Assembly: GCF_963678635.1 (NCBI RefSeq)
Contig: NC_087064.1
Location: 58,352,338 to 58,416,337 of the forward strand
DNA length: 64,000 bases
Source of the DNA: Symsagittifera roscoffensis
Lineage: Eukaryota > Xenacoelomorpha > Acoela > Convolutidae
Direction of reading: 5' to 3'
The notes beneath the pieces were generated by a model. It was not told the DNA's origin. It saw only the letters and a program-made list of their open reading frames with translations, and made no database searches. Shown here one piece after another: positions 11,888-22,500 of this stretch. Numbering within the stretch: position 1 is the stretch's first letter; the number at the start of each line of letters is the position of its first letter. Made by a program: the position numbers and the translations under genes.

Positions 11888-12982
11888 TGTTTTGGCGTAC
11901 GACAAGTGGCTTTTGATGACTTACGGTCTTTTTTTTACTAATGATTAACGGTCTTATTTTGAACTGAGATGACTAATGGTCTTATCTTGGACTGCAAAGA
12001 TTAAATTTAAAATTTCGATTTGAGGGTGCATGACACCTAACAATGTTTTTTGCAGCAATTTTTCTTGTATGACAAAGATAGAAAAAAGATCAAAATTGGA
12101 AATTTTTGAACTAAAGAAGAAGATTCTCCGAGTTGTAACGATCGTGCAGCCTAATCGTGGCAGAGCAAATCCCGCGAACCAGTAGGATTGTGATTTTTTT
12201 GGTATTTTCTGAGATACTTACTATTTATCTAGATTGGCTTGGGTGGAGAGTATATTTGAAGTGTTCCAGCCTGCTTGATTGTTTTTAATCAACTAAAAGA
12301 ACTGTTCGCTTTGTGGTGAAATGAAAAAATCTTTTGAAATCTCGAACACAGAGATTGTTTCACTGATCCTTCTAACCACTGAATTTCCTAGCTTTATTAT
12401 TCAAGGTCAATAACAACTAAAGTTCCAGAAGGGAAGAGACATAGTAAGATAATTTTAGTTTGCTGGTTGCCAAAACGAATGTGCAGGTTAGTGAAAATAT
12501 CAAGAGGCGATGTACTATTAAGCCATTTTTTGCACGTAGTGAGTTAATATGATGAAATTCTTTTGCTGCATTTTTGTAAAAATTCTTTTGCTGCATTTTG
12601 TATTTTTTGTTCGATAGTTTTGTATCATTTTCATGAAATCCTCGATTTTCAATGAATACATTGACCGGACTGACCGGAGAGTATGTTTTGGCGTACGACA
12701 AGTGGCTTTTGATGACTTACGGTCTTTTTTTTACTAATGATTAACGGTCTTATTTTGAACTGAGATGACTAATGGTCTTATTTTGGACTGCAAAGATTAA
12801 ATTTAAAATTTCGATTTGAGGGTGCATGACACCTAACAATGTTTTTTGCAGCAATTTTTCTTGTATGACAAAGATAGAAAAAAGATCAAAATTGGAAATT
12901 TTTGAACTAAAGAAGAAGATTCTCCGAGTTGTAACGATCGTGCAGCCTAATCGTGGCAGAGCAAATCCCGCGAACCAGTAGG
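11391..12982 (+). repeat. 796-bp direct tandem duplication across the 3'UTR/LTR junction
   Basis: Units 11391-12186 and 12187-12982 are nearly identical (only a few substitutions seen). Each holds the last ~500 nt of the element's 3'UTR plus the first ~299 nt of the LTR (LTR start at 11888 and 12684). The duplication is clearly younger than the decay of the neighbouring coding sequence. Confidence 0.95.
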
Positions 12983-13655
12983 GTTAGCGGGAGAACTTGC
13001 CACTCTTCCCAATTGTGAAGAAGACGCTTCTTCACGGGACTTAGGGAAGTCAGAGGGGTATCGTCAATATCGAGAGTAATGTCAAATTAGTTTTTACTAC
13101 TTTTAGCTTTGAAAAATGGCCTGAATTGAGTTTAACCTAACATCTGGTTCATTTTATGAGAATTTTGGTGTCGAGCGAGAGAGCCTATCCATCTCCTATG
13201 AATATGATGATGTTTTCTACTGAAAAAAAAACAATAATAATTAATAATAACAATATCAATTACAGAAATAAAATAATAATTACGTGGTAGTCCTGTGTTC
13301 ACGGATTGATCTCGTGTTCTGGGGATACTGAGACCCAGTCAGGAGCTCAGTATTTTGCAAAAAAAACGAAGTTCGAAAAAAAAATAAATTACGAAAGCGG
13401 CCCTTCCGATTAAGTACGGTCTTGCACAAGCTGGATAAGTGCACGACCGTGCAAGTAACTAAGTTCACTTGAGCGGTTTGGCCGAGAGCCCTTAAGTCGT
13501 TACGATTCCGTTTACCTGATGTTACGATAACAACATATTGAACTGGCTATGGTACAGACCGTTAAAAGCATGTAAAGCTCTGTTTAGGCGGTAGCCAGTC
13601 GTTTAAGAACCTAGCTTTGTTTTCCGTTTGTTTATTTCCATGGCGAATCTTTACA
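12684..13655 (+). repeat. LTR of fragment D (972 bp)
   Basis: It starts TGTTTTGGCG directly after the conserved ACCGGAGAGTA block and ends GGCGAATCTTTACA. It aligns in part with B's LTR read in sense: GGGGATACTGAGACCCAG (about 13320-13340), AAAGCTCTGTTTAG, AGCCAGTCGT, and the GCGAAT..TTACA end. AATAAA at 13267 is a possible poly(A) signal. A hairpin with 12-bp arms (13416-13427 / 13439-13450, one mismatch) lies in it. An extra partial copy of its first 299 bp is at 11888-12186. Confidence 0.8.
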
Positions 13656-13710
13656 AAATTCATTTTTATAAAATTTAGAATTAACGCCATTTTGAACTTT
13701 AGGGCAGGGA

Positions 13711-14046
13711 GTTCAATTCTGGTTCCAATTCCGGGAGTTCAATTCCAATTCCTTATAATTCAATTCCAATTCCAAATCCTGGAGAGGTTGAAATTTAATT
13801 CCAATTCCAATTCCTGGCTATTTTCCGTTGCCACAATAGTTTGCATTCAAGCATTTTTACGTTTATCAAGATTTAGACCGTGTCATTTTTCAAGATATCA
13901 GTTTTATTTGCCAATTTTTGATGTCAATTCCAGCCAAAAATTCAATTCCAATTCACATTCCCAAAACTGGCATTGACCCCAATTTCAATTCCCAATTCCT
14001 GTGACCCTGTCAATTCTCAATTCCAACAAAAGTCAAGTATTTAAAT
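13711..14046. repeat. AATTCC-rich simple repeat
   Basis: Irregular array of CAATTCCAATTCC-type words in two clusters (13711-13820 and 13920-14040) outside any element. No gene is seen in 13656-14046. Confidence 0.8.
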
Positions 14047-14349
14047 TCCCTGGTTTGGGGTGCCGCAAGCGCTAGCACTAATTTTTCTGATTGAGCTTTT
14101 TAAGAACTTGAGCATATGTACCGAGGAATCCAGGGCAGGTAGTTTTCTTAATCAGAGAATCTCCTTCGCAGAACAGGTTGCGAAGGCTGCCTGCGTACTT
14201 GGCACTTTTATCATCAAAATATGCATTTAATGCTGATATATGACTTCATTGGTGAGATGATACTGTTTGCTGATATGTTCGCAATTATATAACGCTGGTA
14301 TGGCCCTATCCAGCTTGTGCACTCACCGTAACTAAACGGAAAGGCCTCT
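14047..14349. other. Spacer before element A; possible old inverted LTR scrap
   Basis: No reading frame. The last ~45 bases (ATCCAGCTTGTGCA...ACCGTAACTAAACGGAAAGGCC) resemble the reverse complement of part of D's LTR (about 13392-13440). Element A may therefore have landed in an older inverted LTR fragment. Confidence 0.4.
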
Positions 14350-15234
14350 TGTGCCAGGCGGTCATATTTGGAAGTTTGACCTTGAGCAATGTGGATTACG
14401 TAATTTTGGGAGGAAATTTAATTTTTCAAAATTTCGAATTGAGCCTGTCATGCTCAACTTTCTCGCGGAAACTAAAAATCTCAGAAATAGAAGATCAGAA
14501 ATCCGATTTACAATCGCGGGAAACTACTTGAAAAAGCAGCGGGAAATTGCTATTTGCAATTTCCAGATGCAAAATAAACGCGAGTAGAGCTGAAATAGGA
14601 GAAATAACTACTACGAAAGAAGAACACGATTATTCGAGCTGAACTAGAGTGAACCCTCAGTGGAGAGGTGGACAGTTGGGGTGTCCCAATGGTTCAGACC
14701 AAAACTGCATTACTAGAGTCAAAACTTATTTCCCTTATTGAAACTAATTAGTATTAAACTTCTCAAGTTATCATACTTAATTCTCGAGTTGCTCATTAAT
14801 TTAGTTACCTCTAATTCTCGAGTGTGCCGACATGCGAGTTCTCAATTTAGTTTTCTTGAGAGTGTTTTATGATTGTTATGTTGAGATAAGGAGAGTTTTA
14901 GGTTGATCCATCTGAAATGGATCAAAGTTCCACTGTCTAATAAAAGGTAACTGTGCGGATTGTTCCGACCCTGTTTTTAACGGCATTCGTGTTTTTTGGG
15001 TATTTTGAAACCTAAGTATGGGGACGTTCTTATTTTCTAGAGTGGTGGGGGGTATTCTGGTAGTGGCTTTTAAGCTGTAACGGGTTTTAGTCTCATGTCG
15101 CAAGCAAACCGAATTGGCTCCGACTGTTTTGAGGTAGAAAAACACGAGAGATAGTGTCCCTGACTCTTGAGCCAATGGTTATAGGGCCTATTCTTCTTAA
15201 GCCTCATTTGTGACCGAAGTAGGCGACTGTTACA
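14350..15234 (+). repeat. 5' LTR of element A (885 bp)
   Basis: TGTGCCAGGCGG...GGCGACTGTTACA. Matched by the solo LTR 59035-59930 and by A's interrupted 3' LTR (34563-34675 plus 58588-59034 plus 59931-60055). It contains AATAAA (14939-14944). Just upstream is a perfect hairpin, TTGATCCAT-CTGAA-ATGGATCAA (14903-14925). Repeated TTCTCGAGT/TTCTCAAGT/TTCTTGAG words occur at about 14757-14870. Confidence 0.9.
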
Positions 15235-15245
15235 TAGTTTTTTTA

Positions 15246-15262
15246 TGGCGCTCTTGGGTGTT
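15246..15262 (+). promoter_or_regulatory. Primer-binding site of element A
   Basis: TGGCGCTCTTGGGTG lies 11 nt after the LTR end. B has TGGCGCTCCTGGGTG at the same place. The sequence is complementary to a tRNA 3' end ...CACCCAGGAGCG-CCA with one mismatch in A. The discriminator G and CACCC T-stem fit tRNA-Asn best; this is inferred from general tRNA knowledge, not checked. Confidence 0.7.
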
Positions 15263-15687
15263 TTTACGACATCATGACTACCGAGTCGAACCCACTTGAC
15301 GCAGCTCCGGGCTACATGCCCATTCTAGAGTACCGGTAGTACGGTTCAGCGGAAACGTGTAATTCTTCCGGTTGCACCGTGATAGCTTTTTAAGAAATCT
15401 CGAGAAAACTTCCTGGTACGCTCTCCGAACGAGGCTTAGCTAACCGAGTAAGGGGGGGGGGGGGTAACTAGGGGAACAAAAAAACGAGCAAAATACAAAA
15501 AAACTAAACTATAAAACAAAAAATGACAGTAACTTTGACACCAAATTAGTTGGATCAAACTTTTATAAATTTTAAATAGTATAACCATACTGTTTTTTTA
15601 ATAAGACCGATCGTTTCGATCATTTCAGCAATCTGAAAAGGTGCCCGAGTGTGGGGCGTTGTAAAGGGTTTTCAGATAGCTTGCAAC

Positions 15688-15881
15688 TTAGCTGGACCAT
15701 TATGAGACGTGACTGGAACAGCTGACCAGTCGAGTGGGAAAGTGGTTCACAGGGACTTAGCTGGACCATTAGGAGACTTGACTGGAACAGGTGACCAGCC
15801 AAGTGGGAAAGTGGTTCACAGGGACTTAGCTGGACCATTAGGAAACTTGACTGGAACAGGCGACCAGCCAAGTGGGAAGGA
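15688..15881 (+). repeat. 69-bp tandem repeat (about 2.8 units) in leader of A
   Basis: Units begin TTAGCTGGACCATTA at 15688, 15757 and 15826. They lie in the non-coding leader between PBS and gag. The surrounding leader (15264-17486) shows no long credible gene and includes a G13 run near 15452. Confidence 0.9.
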
Positions 15882-16775
15882 GGAAAGTGGTGATCAGGGG
15901 CAGGACAAGTCAAGGAAACAACCAGCACGGAATCAGAGCAACAAGAGAGGACGGGGGTGTTCTCAAGTTGGTCAAACGGGTATCGTTAAAATCCACATTA
16001 CATTATAGGAGATAAGTGTAAAATTGGATAAGCGGAACCCCACTGTTTTGAGGAAGTTTTTACTCAAGCAGACCTGGAAACAGGTCTACGGTTTTCTCTC
16101 GAGAGGTTTAGCACCCGGCGCTTAAGGGAATTTTTGGCTTAAGAGGGGGGCTAAAGAGGGGGGAGGTTAGAAGGGGGGCTGGTTAGGTTAGAGCTTGGTG
16201 GTTGTAAAGTCTAAAAAGGGGAGACACATTAGAGTAACTAATTGATCGGCATCGTCGATTTAGTTACATTAGATTCTTACACGCGTCGGTTATAAAAAGC
16301 GGATATCCAAATTTTACATCGAATCAAAGTAGGTACCTTGGTCGGATTGGGAGGGGGAAACGGACATAGACAGTTTTTGTGATACCCCATAAGATCGCTA
16401 GCAGGGGGGAGGAGAACGCGTGGCAATCAGGTACCAGACATTTTTTTTGGTTGTTGTTCAGATAAAGGGTTGACACAAGTCACCTTTGAAGGTTGGTACA
16501 TTTTTGATTTTGCTTTCATTGATATAAATATATTTTTTTCTTTTCTCTGTTGAAATTTTGACGCTTTTGGTGAAGAAAGTTTTAATCGGTTTTGGACAAA
16601 CAGGTGATCACAAGACACCTAGAAAAAGTTGGGTTTCAACTTGCATCAAAATATCAAACGAGATAAATACCAGGGGGTTGGTGATTTGAACTTTTGAAGG
16701 TCCGATTTGAAGGTCGGGTTTTTTTGGGAAAATTTTTACTAGAGCTCGAGTGGAGGTACAAGGTACAGTGGTTCA

Positions 16776-17236
16776 AGGCAGTCTTGGGACAGGCAGTCTT
16801 GGGACAGGTAGTCTTGGGACAGGCAGTCTTGGGACAGGCAGTCTTGGGACAGGCAGTCTTGGGACAGGCAGTCTTGGGACAGGGCAGTCTTGGGACAGAG
16901 CAGTCTTGGGACAGGGCAGTCTTGGGACAGGGCAGCCTTGGGACAGGGCAGTCTTGGGACAGGGCAGTCTTGGGACAGGGCAGTCTTGGGATAGCGCAAT
17001 CTTGGGACAGGGCAGTCTTGGGACGGTACCAGAAAGTCTTGGGATAGTACCTAGAAGCCTTGGGAAAGTACCCAGAAGCCTTGGGACAGTACCAGAAGGT
17101 CTTGGGACAGTACCTAGAAGCCTTGGGACAGTACCTAGAAGTCTTGGGACAATACCTAGAAGCCTTAAGACAGTACCAGAAGGTCTTGGGACAGTACGAA
17201 GAAGTGGTGACGGTACTAAAGGGTCTTAAGACAGGT
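16776..17236 (+). repeat. CTTGGGACA minisatellite in leader of A
   Basis: About 25 tandem units built on CAGTCTTGGGACAGG. The period is 15 bp at the left, 16 bp in the middle and about 21-22 bp at the right (GAAGCCTTGGGACAGTACC). It is open in several frames but has no protein support. It is absent from B's leader at the corresponding place. Confidence 0.9.
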
Positions 17237-17486
17237 CAAAATAACTAAATCAAAAGCAATAGGACTAATCGGAACGTTGAATCGCGATAGATCCGATTCT
17301 GTTGGGATCACGAATTGATAAAATTTTGATAAATCTTAAAGGGAATAGGAACGCTGTCTATCTTTATGATTATATTTATCATAAAAATTTTTTTAAATCT
17401 TAGAATAGGATTTTATAAATAGTAATATTGTAAATAGAAATAAATGTAAATAAAAATCATGAGAGTGAGCAGGGTACCGATAGCTG

Positions 17487-18234
17487 TGTAACATTCGCCC
17501 AAATACTACACAGCGACGGAGCGTAGAAAAAGTACCTATTAACGACTGGCAGGCGTCAGTTACCTTAATCCTACTCGTTTTTCACCGTCTCGACCTTGTC
17601 AGTTGATTTTCTGGTCTGTTTAGGCCATCAGTCAAACGACTTTTGATCAGCTTTCGTTTACATGCGAACACAACCTCAGACTACGTGATTGTCATTAAAA
17701 ACACGGCTCGAACAACCTATTTTAACATGTTTTCGTGTGACAGTTGGAGATGGATTGACCCTTTCCTCTTTCTAGCTACTCATATTCTAAAATATCAAGT
17801 TACACAGTCTTCACATAAAACAGTCTCTGGGGGACCAAGCCTCCGCTCCCGTAATATTCCTGCGATAACGCTCTTATCTCTTCTAATTTGCGTCCCGGGA
17901 GGGTTCCGTGGAATATTTCTTCCCCACCGAAGCTTCCTTCTCCACTAATATCTGCTGATAAGGGTCTTATCGTGCGTTGTTGCCACGATAAGAGGCTTCG
18001 TATTTTCCGTCTCTTGTACGACTGTCTTTCACAATATCTGTCGTTGTTCTGATTTTCTCGGCTTTTTTGGTCAAAATGGCCGTTTTTCGTATTTCTGAGA
18101 AATATCAACTTGAAAATCGAAAATTTCAGAATACTTCGACCCTCCTTTCAAGCACTTTTTTGCTGTTAAGGCCTTTTCTCTCTGATTCGTGTTTCGTCGG
18201 AAGGTTGCGCTGTGCCAAATGGCAGAATGGCACA
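17487..18234 (-). repeat. Solo LTR related to B's LTR, nested in leader of A (748 bp)
   Basis: On the plus strand it starts TGTAACATTCGCCC and ends GCAGAATGGCACA, matching the ends of B's LTR (TGTAACATTCGCCC...GAATGTCACA). In the middle it shares AAAATGGCCGTTT and TTTCTGAGAAATAT. It lies minus-oriented just upstream of A's gag. Flanking CTG on both sides may be remnants of a target-site duplication. It carries a hairpin with 10-bp arms (TCTTATCGTG / CACGATAAGA, about 17967-17995), in roughly the region where B's LTR has a different perfect hairpin. Confidence 0.75.
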
Positions 18235-20080
18235 CTGAAAAAAGAGCTACGGAGTCAAAGACAAAATATAATTCGTCGCAACAAAAAGTAACATCGGTTG
18301 GCCCAAGAATAACAAGGAAGAACTTTTCAGTGAGCATGGTCAACAGAAGAAGTTCAAAAGAGAACAAGACGAAAGAGGGCGCGGAAGGGAAACAAATGGA
18401 ACCCGCCATTGATATTGACCTAGAAACACCAGACCAGAGTGTTGATGAGGTGGAGAAGAAGACGACGGAGTCGACACCGATGCCGAATGCAGAGGAACAA
18501 AATCAAAAGTCGATGGAATTCTCGCCGATATACACTGTGGAAGACACAACGGGCAACACGCCAGAAACAGTAAAAGACGAGTCTCAAGTAAAAGAACGTC
18601 ATTTACAGAAAGGATAGCAATGATGGTCGGGATAAAATCAAGAGACATAGTGACGGAAGAACCGAAAGCCGAGAAAGGCAAAACATTTGGAACAGTTTCC
18701 ACGATAACGACAGAGGCCAACCAAGACGACGACCAGGTTAAACAGGGGGCAGAAGCCGACAATATGACAAAAGCTGACCATGAAACAACAACTTCTCTTG
18801 AGCTGGGCGATCTGATGGCGAAGCTAGATCAGATCGACAAGAAACTAAAGCACAGCGAGGAGGATAGATGGGTGATAAAGAAAGAATTAAGATACAACAA
18901 ACACGAGTACCTGCAACTATTTCACTCTGGCGAGGGCGACAGAGGAAAAGCTTCAGCAGATGTCAGACAAGGTAGAGGCCACTGATGGAGAGTGAGATAA
19001 GAACATCAAAAAAGACATGCAAGAGATGAAGCAAAGGTATGACACTGTGAACAGCAACGTACTGTACGCTGTCAAAAGATAGCGCACCGACTCCAGAAGA
19101 GATGAGACAGAAGTCAAAAGAAATACTCATATTCGGACAACAGGAACATGCAAGGGGGGAGTCAACCACAAAGGTCGTAATGGTATACGCCTAGAGATGA
19201 CATGGACAAACGTAGATCATGCGCAAACTGCGGGTCAATTGATCATCACGTGGCGGATTGCACAATATACAAACAGGGCATGAAAAGTTGGGGATATGCA
19301 CTCGATGAGGAAGATATGAGCCAGATAGAAGAACACGAGTACTATAGTGGATTGATCATCAAGATAGGTGCGAGATGCTTCTTCTGCAATCAAGAGGGGC
19401 ACTTCAGGATGGACTGTCCTTTATTTTGGGAAGCAGTCAAGAACCAGAGTCACCTCAAGCATAAGTTGGCGTTAGCGGCGTTGCACAACCAGAGAACTAG
19501 ACAAACTGAGTTTGAAACAAACAATTCGGAAGCACCGAGTGCGGAACTGCCAACGAAGACGGTGAAAGCCGTAACGCAAGTCAGCAGTGCAATAGAGGCC
19601 ACGGCCCGGAATGCCCTTGCGATAAATTATGAGAAGGCGGCGGCAGAGGCTATCAACAAAGTCAAACAGGACCTAGCGACGAACGAAATAGAGCAACGAT
19701 TGAAACAGGAGAAACAGAAATTAAACGAGACGTTAGGTTGGTCGGTGCCGGTGCCAGAGGCCGTAGCAGGGTCAACAAAGAGTGGAAATTGCAACACTCT
19801 GAAAATGGTGACGGAAAAGCCATACGGCATAACAAAGATCGGAGCCAGGATAATGTCAAAAATCACTGTGGGCGGCCATGAAGTAACGAGGAACTTGAAT
19901 GAACCGAGCGATCAGACAATAATTCACATTGACGTGTACGCAGATTACTTGAGTGCGATAAGCCCACAGACGACGTCTAGAGCCTTGAGGGCGCTACTCA
20001 CAAGAGGTGGTAGCAAGTCAGTCCGTGTTGAGAACAGATATACAGAAGCTTATGGTCCGCATGAGGTGATGCTAAAATAG
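18235..20080 (+). pseudogene. gag of element A
   Basis: The N-terminal part includes VNRRSSKENKTKEGAEGK, comparable to VETRSQKTSEERKELLEVE of B, then an acidic region. Two CCHC zinc knuckles follow, CANCGSIDHHVADC (about 19220-19261) and CFFCNQEGHFRMDC (about 19378-19419), and then a Lys/Glu-rich helical stretch and LDVYAD-like IHIDVYADYLSAISP. Knuckle-containing Gag would bind the genomic RNA. Compared with B, roughly 300 residues between the coiled coil and the APTPEE block are missing (between about 18985 and 19090), which removes the likely capsid core. Stops occur at 18987, 19080 and 20078. The true start is uncertain because the nested LTR ends just upstream. Confidence 0.8.
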
Positions 20081-22500
20081 ATGGGATAAACATCTATACG
20101 AAAACCATGATAACATGTGATGAAGATCTAGTGGGGCAGATCTACTTGGGCAAAGAAGAACTAAAAGTGAGATCGATTGGACACTGCGCCATGTTGGAAG
20201 AAGATGCAATGCACATCGGGACGGAAGCGGACGTATCAGCACATGTGCTTGACATAAGTGGCAAAAAGACTCAGTTACGTGGTTACTTGATACGTGAGCA
20301 GTATTGAGTGTTATACCAATCGAAACTTGAGATTGAATGGGTTTCGACAAAGATGACTTAATAGACTCGATAATACGGCTATCATCCGCGAACAAAGGGG
20401 CGCTGCGGGTACTAGGCAGAACACCAATAATAGCCCTAAATCTAGGGGAACGCAACCTATGGATAAGCTTTCTTGTAGTGGAGAACCTAGACGAGTCTGA
20501 CCAGTTCATTTTAGGCAGAGACTTCATCAAGAACTTCGACGTAACGATTGATCTTAACAATGTCATGTTCAGGATTCGAAACCCGGATAGGAAGTACGTA
20601 ATTAAACCGGTAAATCTGATAATGGCAAATGAGAATAAAGTGCCGGTGTTCTTGAGTAGAAGGGTAAGGCTGAAAGCGAACGAAGCGGTAATTGTAAGCT
20701 TACGGATGAAAAACTATAATGAATTAAGTGATAGTAAGCAAGTATGCATTGTTCCCAATCCAAACAATCAAAGTGCTGCTGTTTTAGGAAGATCCTTCTC
20801 GATAACCAAGAGCGGTCTCTGCGTCAGTGTCTTGTTGAATGCTCATGACATACCCATAACAATCCATAGGGGAAGAAAGTTGGGATATGCCTTACCCGTG
20901 AAAACTCGATATGAAATGACTGAAAATGTAAAAGAGAATGAAGTAATTGAGTGTCCCAATCACAGGGACAAGATTTGTATCATGAGATGATTGAATAAAA
21001 TAAAAAGTTCATCAGGTCTTGTAAAGTCACTTAAGTCAGAGACAGACGATGGAATATCGAGTTGTTCAAATTTCCCAGAAAGACCAGCACTAGAGGAAAT
21101 GGAAATGGATAAACCAGTTTTACCTGAAATAGAGCATTTAAGGGGTAAGGTAACGGATGAACAACTCGAGGCCATCAAGGACGTACTAGAGCGGAACGAG
21201 GAAGTTTTTTCGAGACATAAAAGTCGAGACATAAAAGTTTTTTCCAGACATTGGATGTTGTAATTTTGTTGAGCATGAAATAGAGCTTGAGGAGTCCGCG
21301 GCACCGCACAGGGAGGGGGCGAGGCGCATGACCCCACACAAATCGGATGCGTGTAGGAAAGAGATAGAGACACTACTAGAGTATGACATGATAGAACCAT
21401 CCAAATCACCGTGGGCGTGTGGAGTAGTGATGGCCAAAAAGAAACGCGACCAATTGAGGTTTTATTATGACTTTCGGTACCTGAATTCCGTCACGGTGAA
21501 GGATGCCTATCCCATACCTAGGGTTGATGAGAGTCTCTCGAAATTAGGTGATGCAAATTTTTTTACGACTCTTGATTTAGGTTCGGCTTTTTGGTAGGTC
21601 CCGTTGAGGAAGCAGGACAGAGACAAAACAGGGTTCGACTGCGAGTTGGGGCTGTTTCAATGGAAACGGATGCCGTTTGGTCTTTGCAATGCCACGGCTA
21701 CATTTCAACGGTTGATGGTACATGCATTGATAGGTGTGACAAAGAAGTATGGCAATCTGGTAATGTGCTACGTGGATGACGTGGTAATAGCGACGTCTAC
21801 TTTGGAAGATCACATCGAGCGACTGGACGAGGTGTATGCAGGCATGAAGAGGTAGGGGCTAAAGTGCAAACCATCAAAGTGCGAAAAACTCAAGGATTCG
21901 ATGAAATAATTGGGGAGGATGGTGGACAGGCACGGCATCAGACCAGATCTAGATGCAATTGAAGCAGTGCTAACTTGGAAATCGCCAAAAACGGAACACC
22001 AGTTGATGAGCTTATTGGGTTTTGCGAACTATTACAGGGAATTCATCAAGGGTTACGCGGATAAAGTATACCCGATGCAACAATTAATGAGACACAAAGG
22101 CAAGAAGTTCGCGTGGAACAACGCAGCTGAAGAATCATTCCAGAGAATAAAGAAAGAGTTGTGCGAGGCACCAGTGTCAGGGATGCCAACGGAGAAAGGG
22201 AGGTACGTACTGGATACGGATGCGTCGGTAGTCGCGATTTCTGGAATTCTCCATCAAGAACAGGAATGGAACGGGAGGAGAGTCTTGAGACCAATAGCAC
22301 AATAGAGCATACCTAGGCAGTGAGCCATTCAAGCTGCGAGTCGACAACAGGTCACTCAGCTGGCTGAAGACGTACTCAATGGACCAGAGCTACATTGGGA
22401 GGTGGATAGTTCGCCTGGACGGGTACAACATGATAATTGAACAAAGAACAAGGGACAAACATCAAAATGCCGATAGCTTGAGTAAGAAGACGGAGTTCTA
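20081..22500 (+). pseudogene. pol of element A: protease, reverse transcriptase, RNase H
   Basis: Retropepsin flank YLGKEELKVRSIGH leads to a region where the DTG segment is shifted out of frame (about 20280-20340). ILGRDFIKNFDVTIDL marks the protease C-terminus (about 20510). RT shows EYDMIEPSKSPWACGVVMA, LDLGSAFW followed by TAG at 21595 (glutamine in B), FQWKRMPFGLCNATATF and YVDDVVIAT (21769-21795). Further stops are at 21853 and 21907. RNase H starts VLDTDASVVAISGIL (22210) but loses about 100 nt containing the catalytic glutamate after RPIA (22300). This RT keeps the tryptophan in FQWKRMPFG that B has changed to glycine. Confidence 0.9.

Larger units (their letters stand above)
5057..13655 (+). 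mobile_element. Fragment D: 5'-truncated element (ORF2 end, ORF3, 3'UTR, LTR)
   Basis: The plus-strand remnant begins abruptly inside the C-terminal part of ORF2 (IASSDYINISNYFSG corresponds to VANSEFVYTSKSLFW of copy B). It then runs collinearly with B through the rest of ORF2, ORF3 (ending about 11140), a conserved 3'UTR and an LTR. It has many stops and frameshifts. The 5' two-thirds (LTR, gag, pol, SGNH) are absent. Its LTR differs strongly from those of A and B, so it is a third subfamily of the same lineage. The left boundary is the inverted junction with fragment C. Confidence 0.85.

Noticed and set aside
13711-14046. Coding region of 119 codons at 13617-13976
   Set aside because: It is the translation of the AATTCC simple repeat plus the end of D's LTR.
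16776-17236. CRISPR-like or protein-coding repeat array
   Set aside because: Units are contiguous without unique spacers, the period drifts, and the open frames give only a repeated LGTG-type peptide in the leader of a retroelement.
17487-18234. This LTR as the 5' LTR of element A's gag-pol
   Set aside because: It is in minus orientation relative to gag, and A's own LTR plus PBS are at 14350-15262; its ends match the B-type LTR family.
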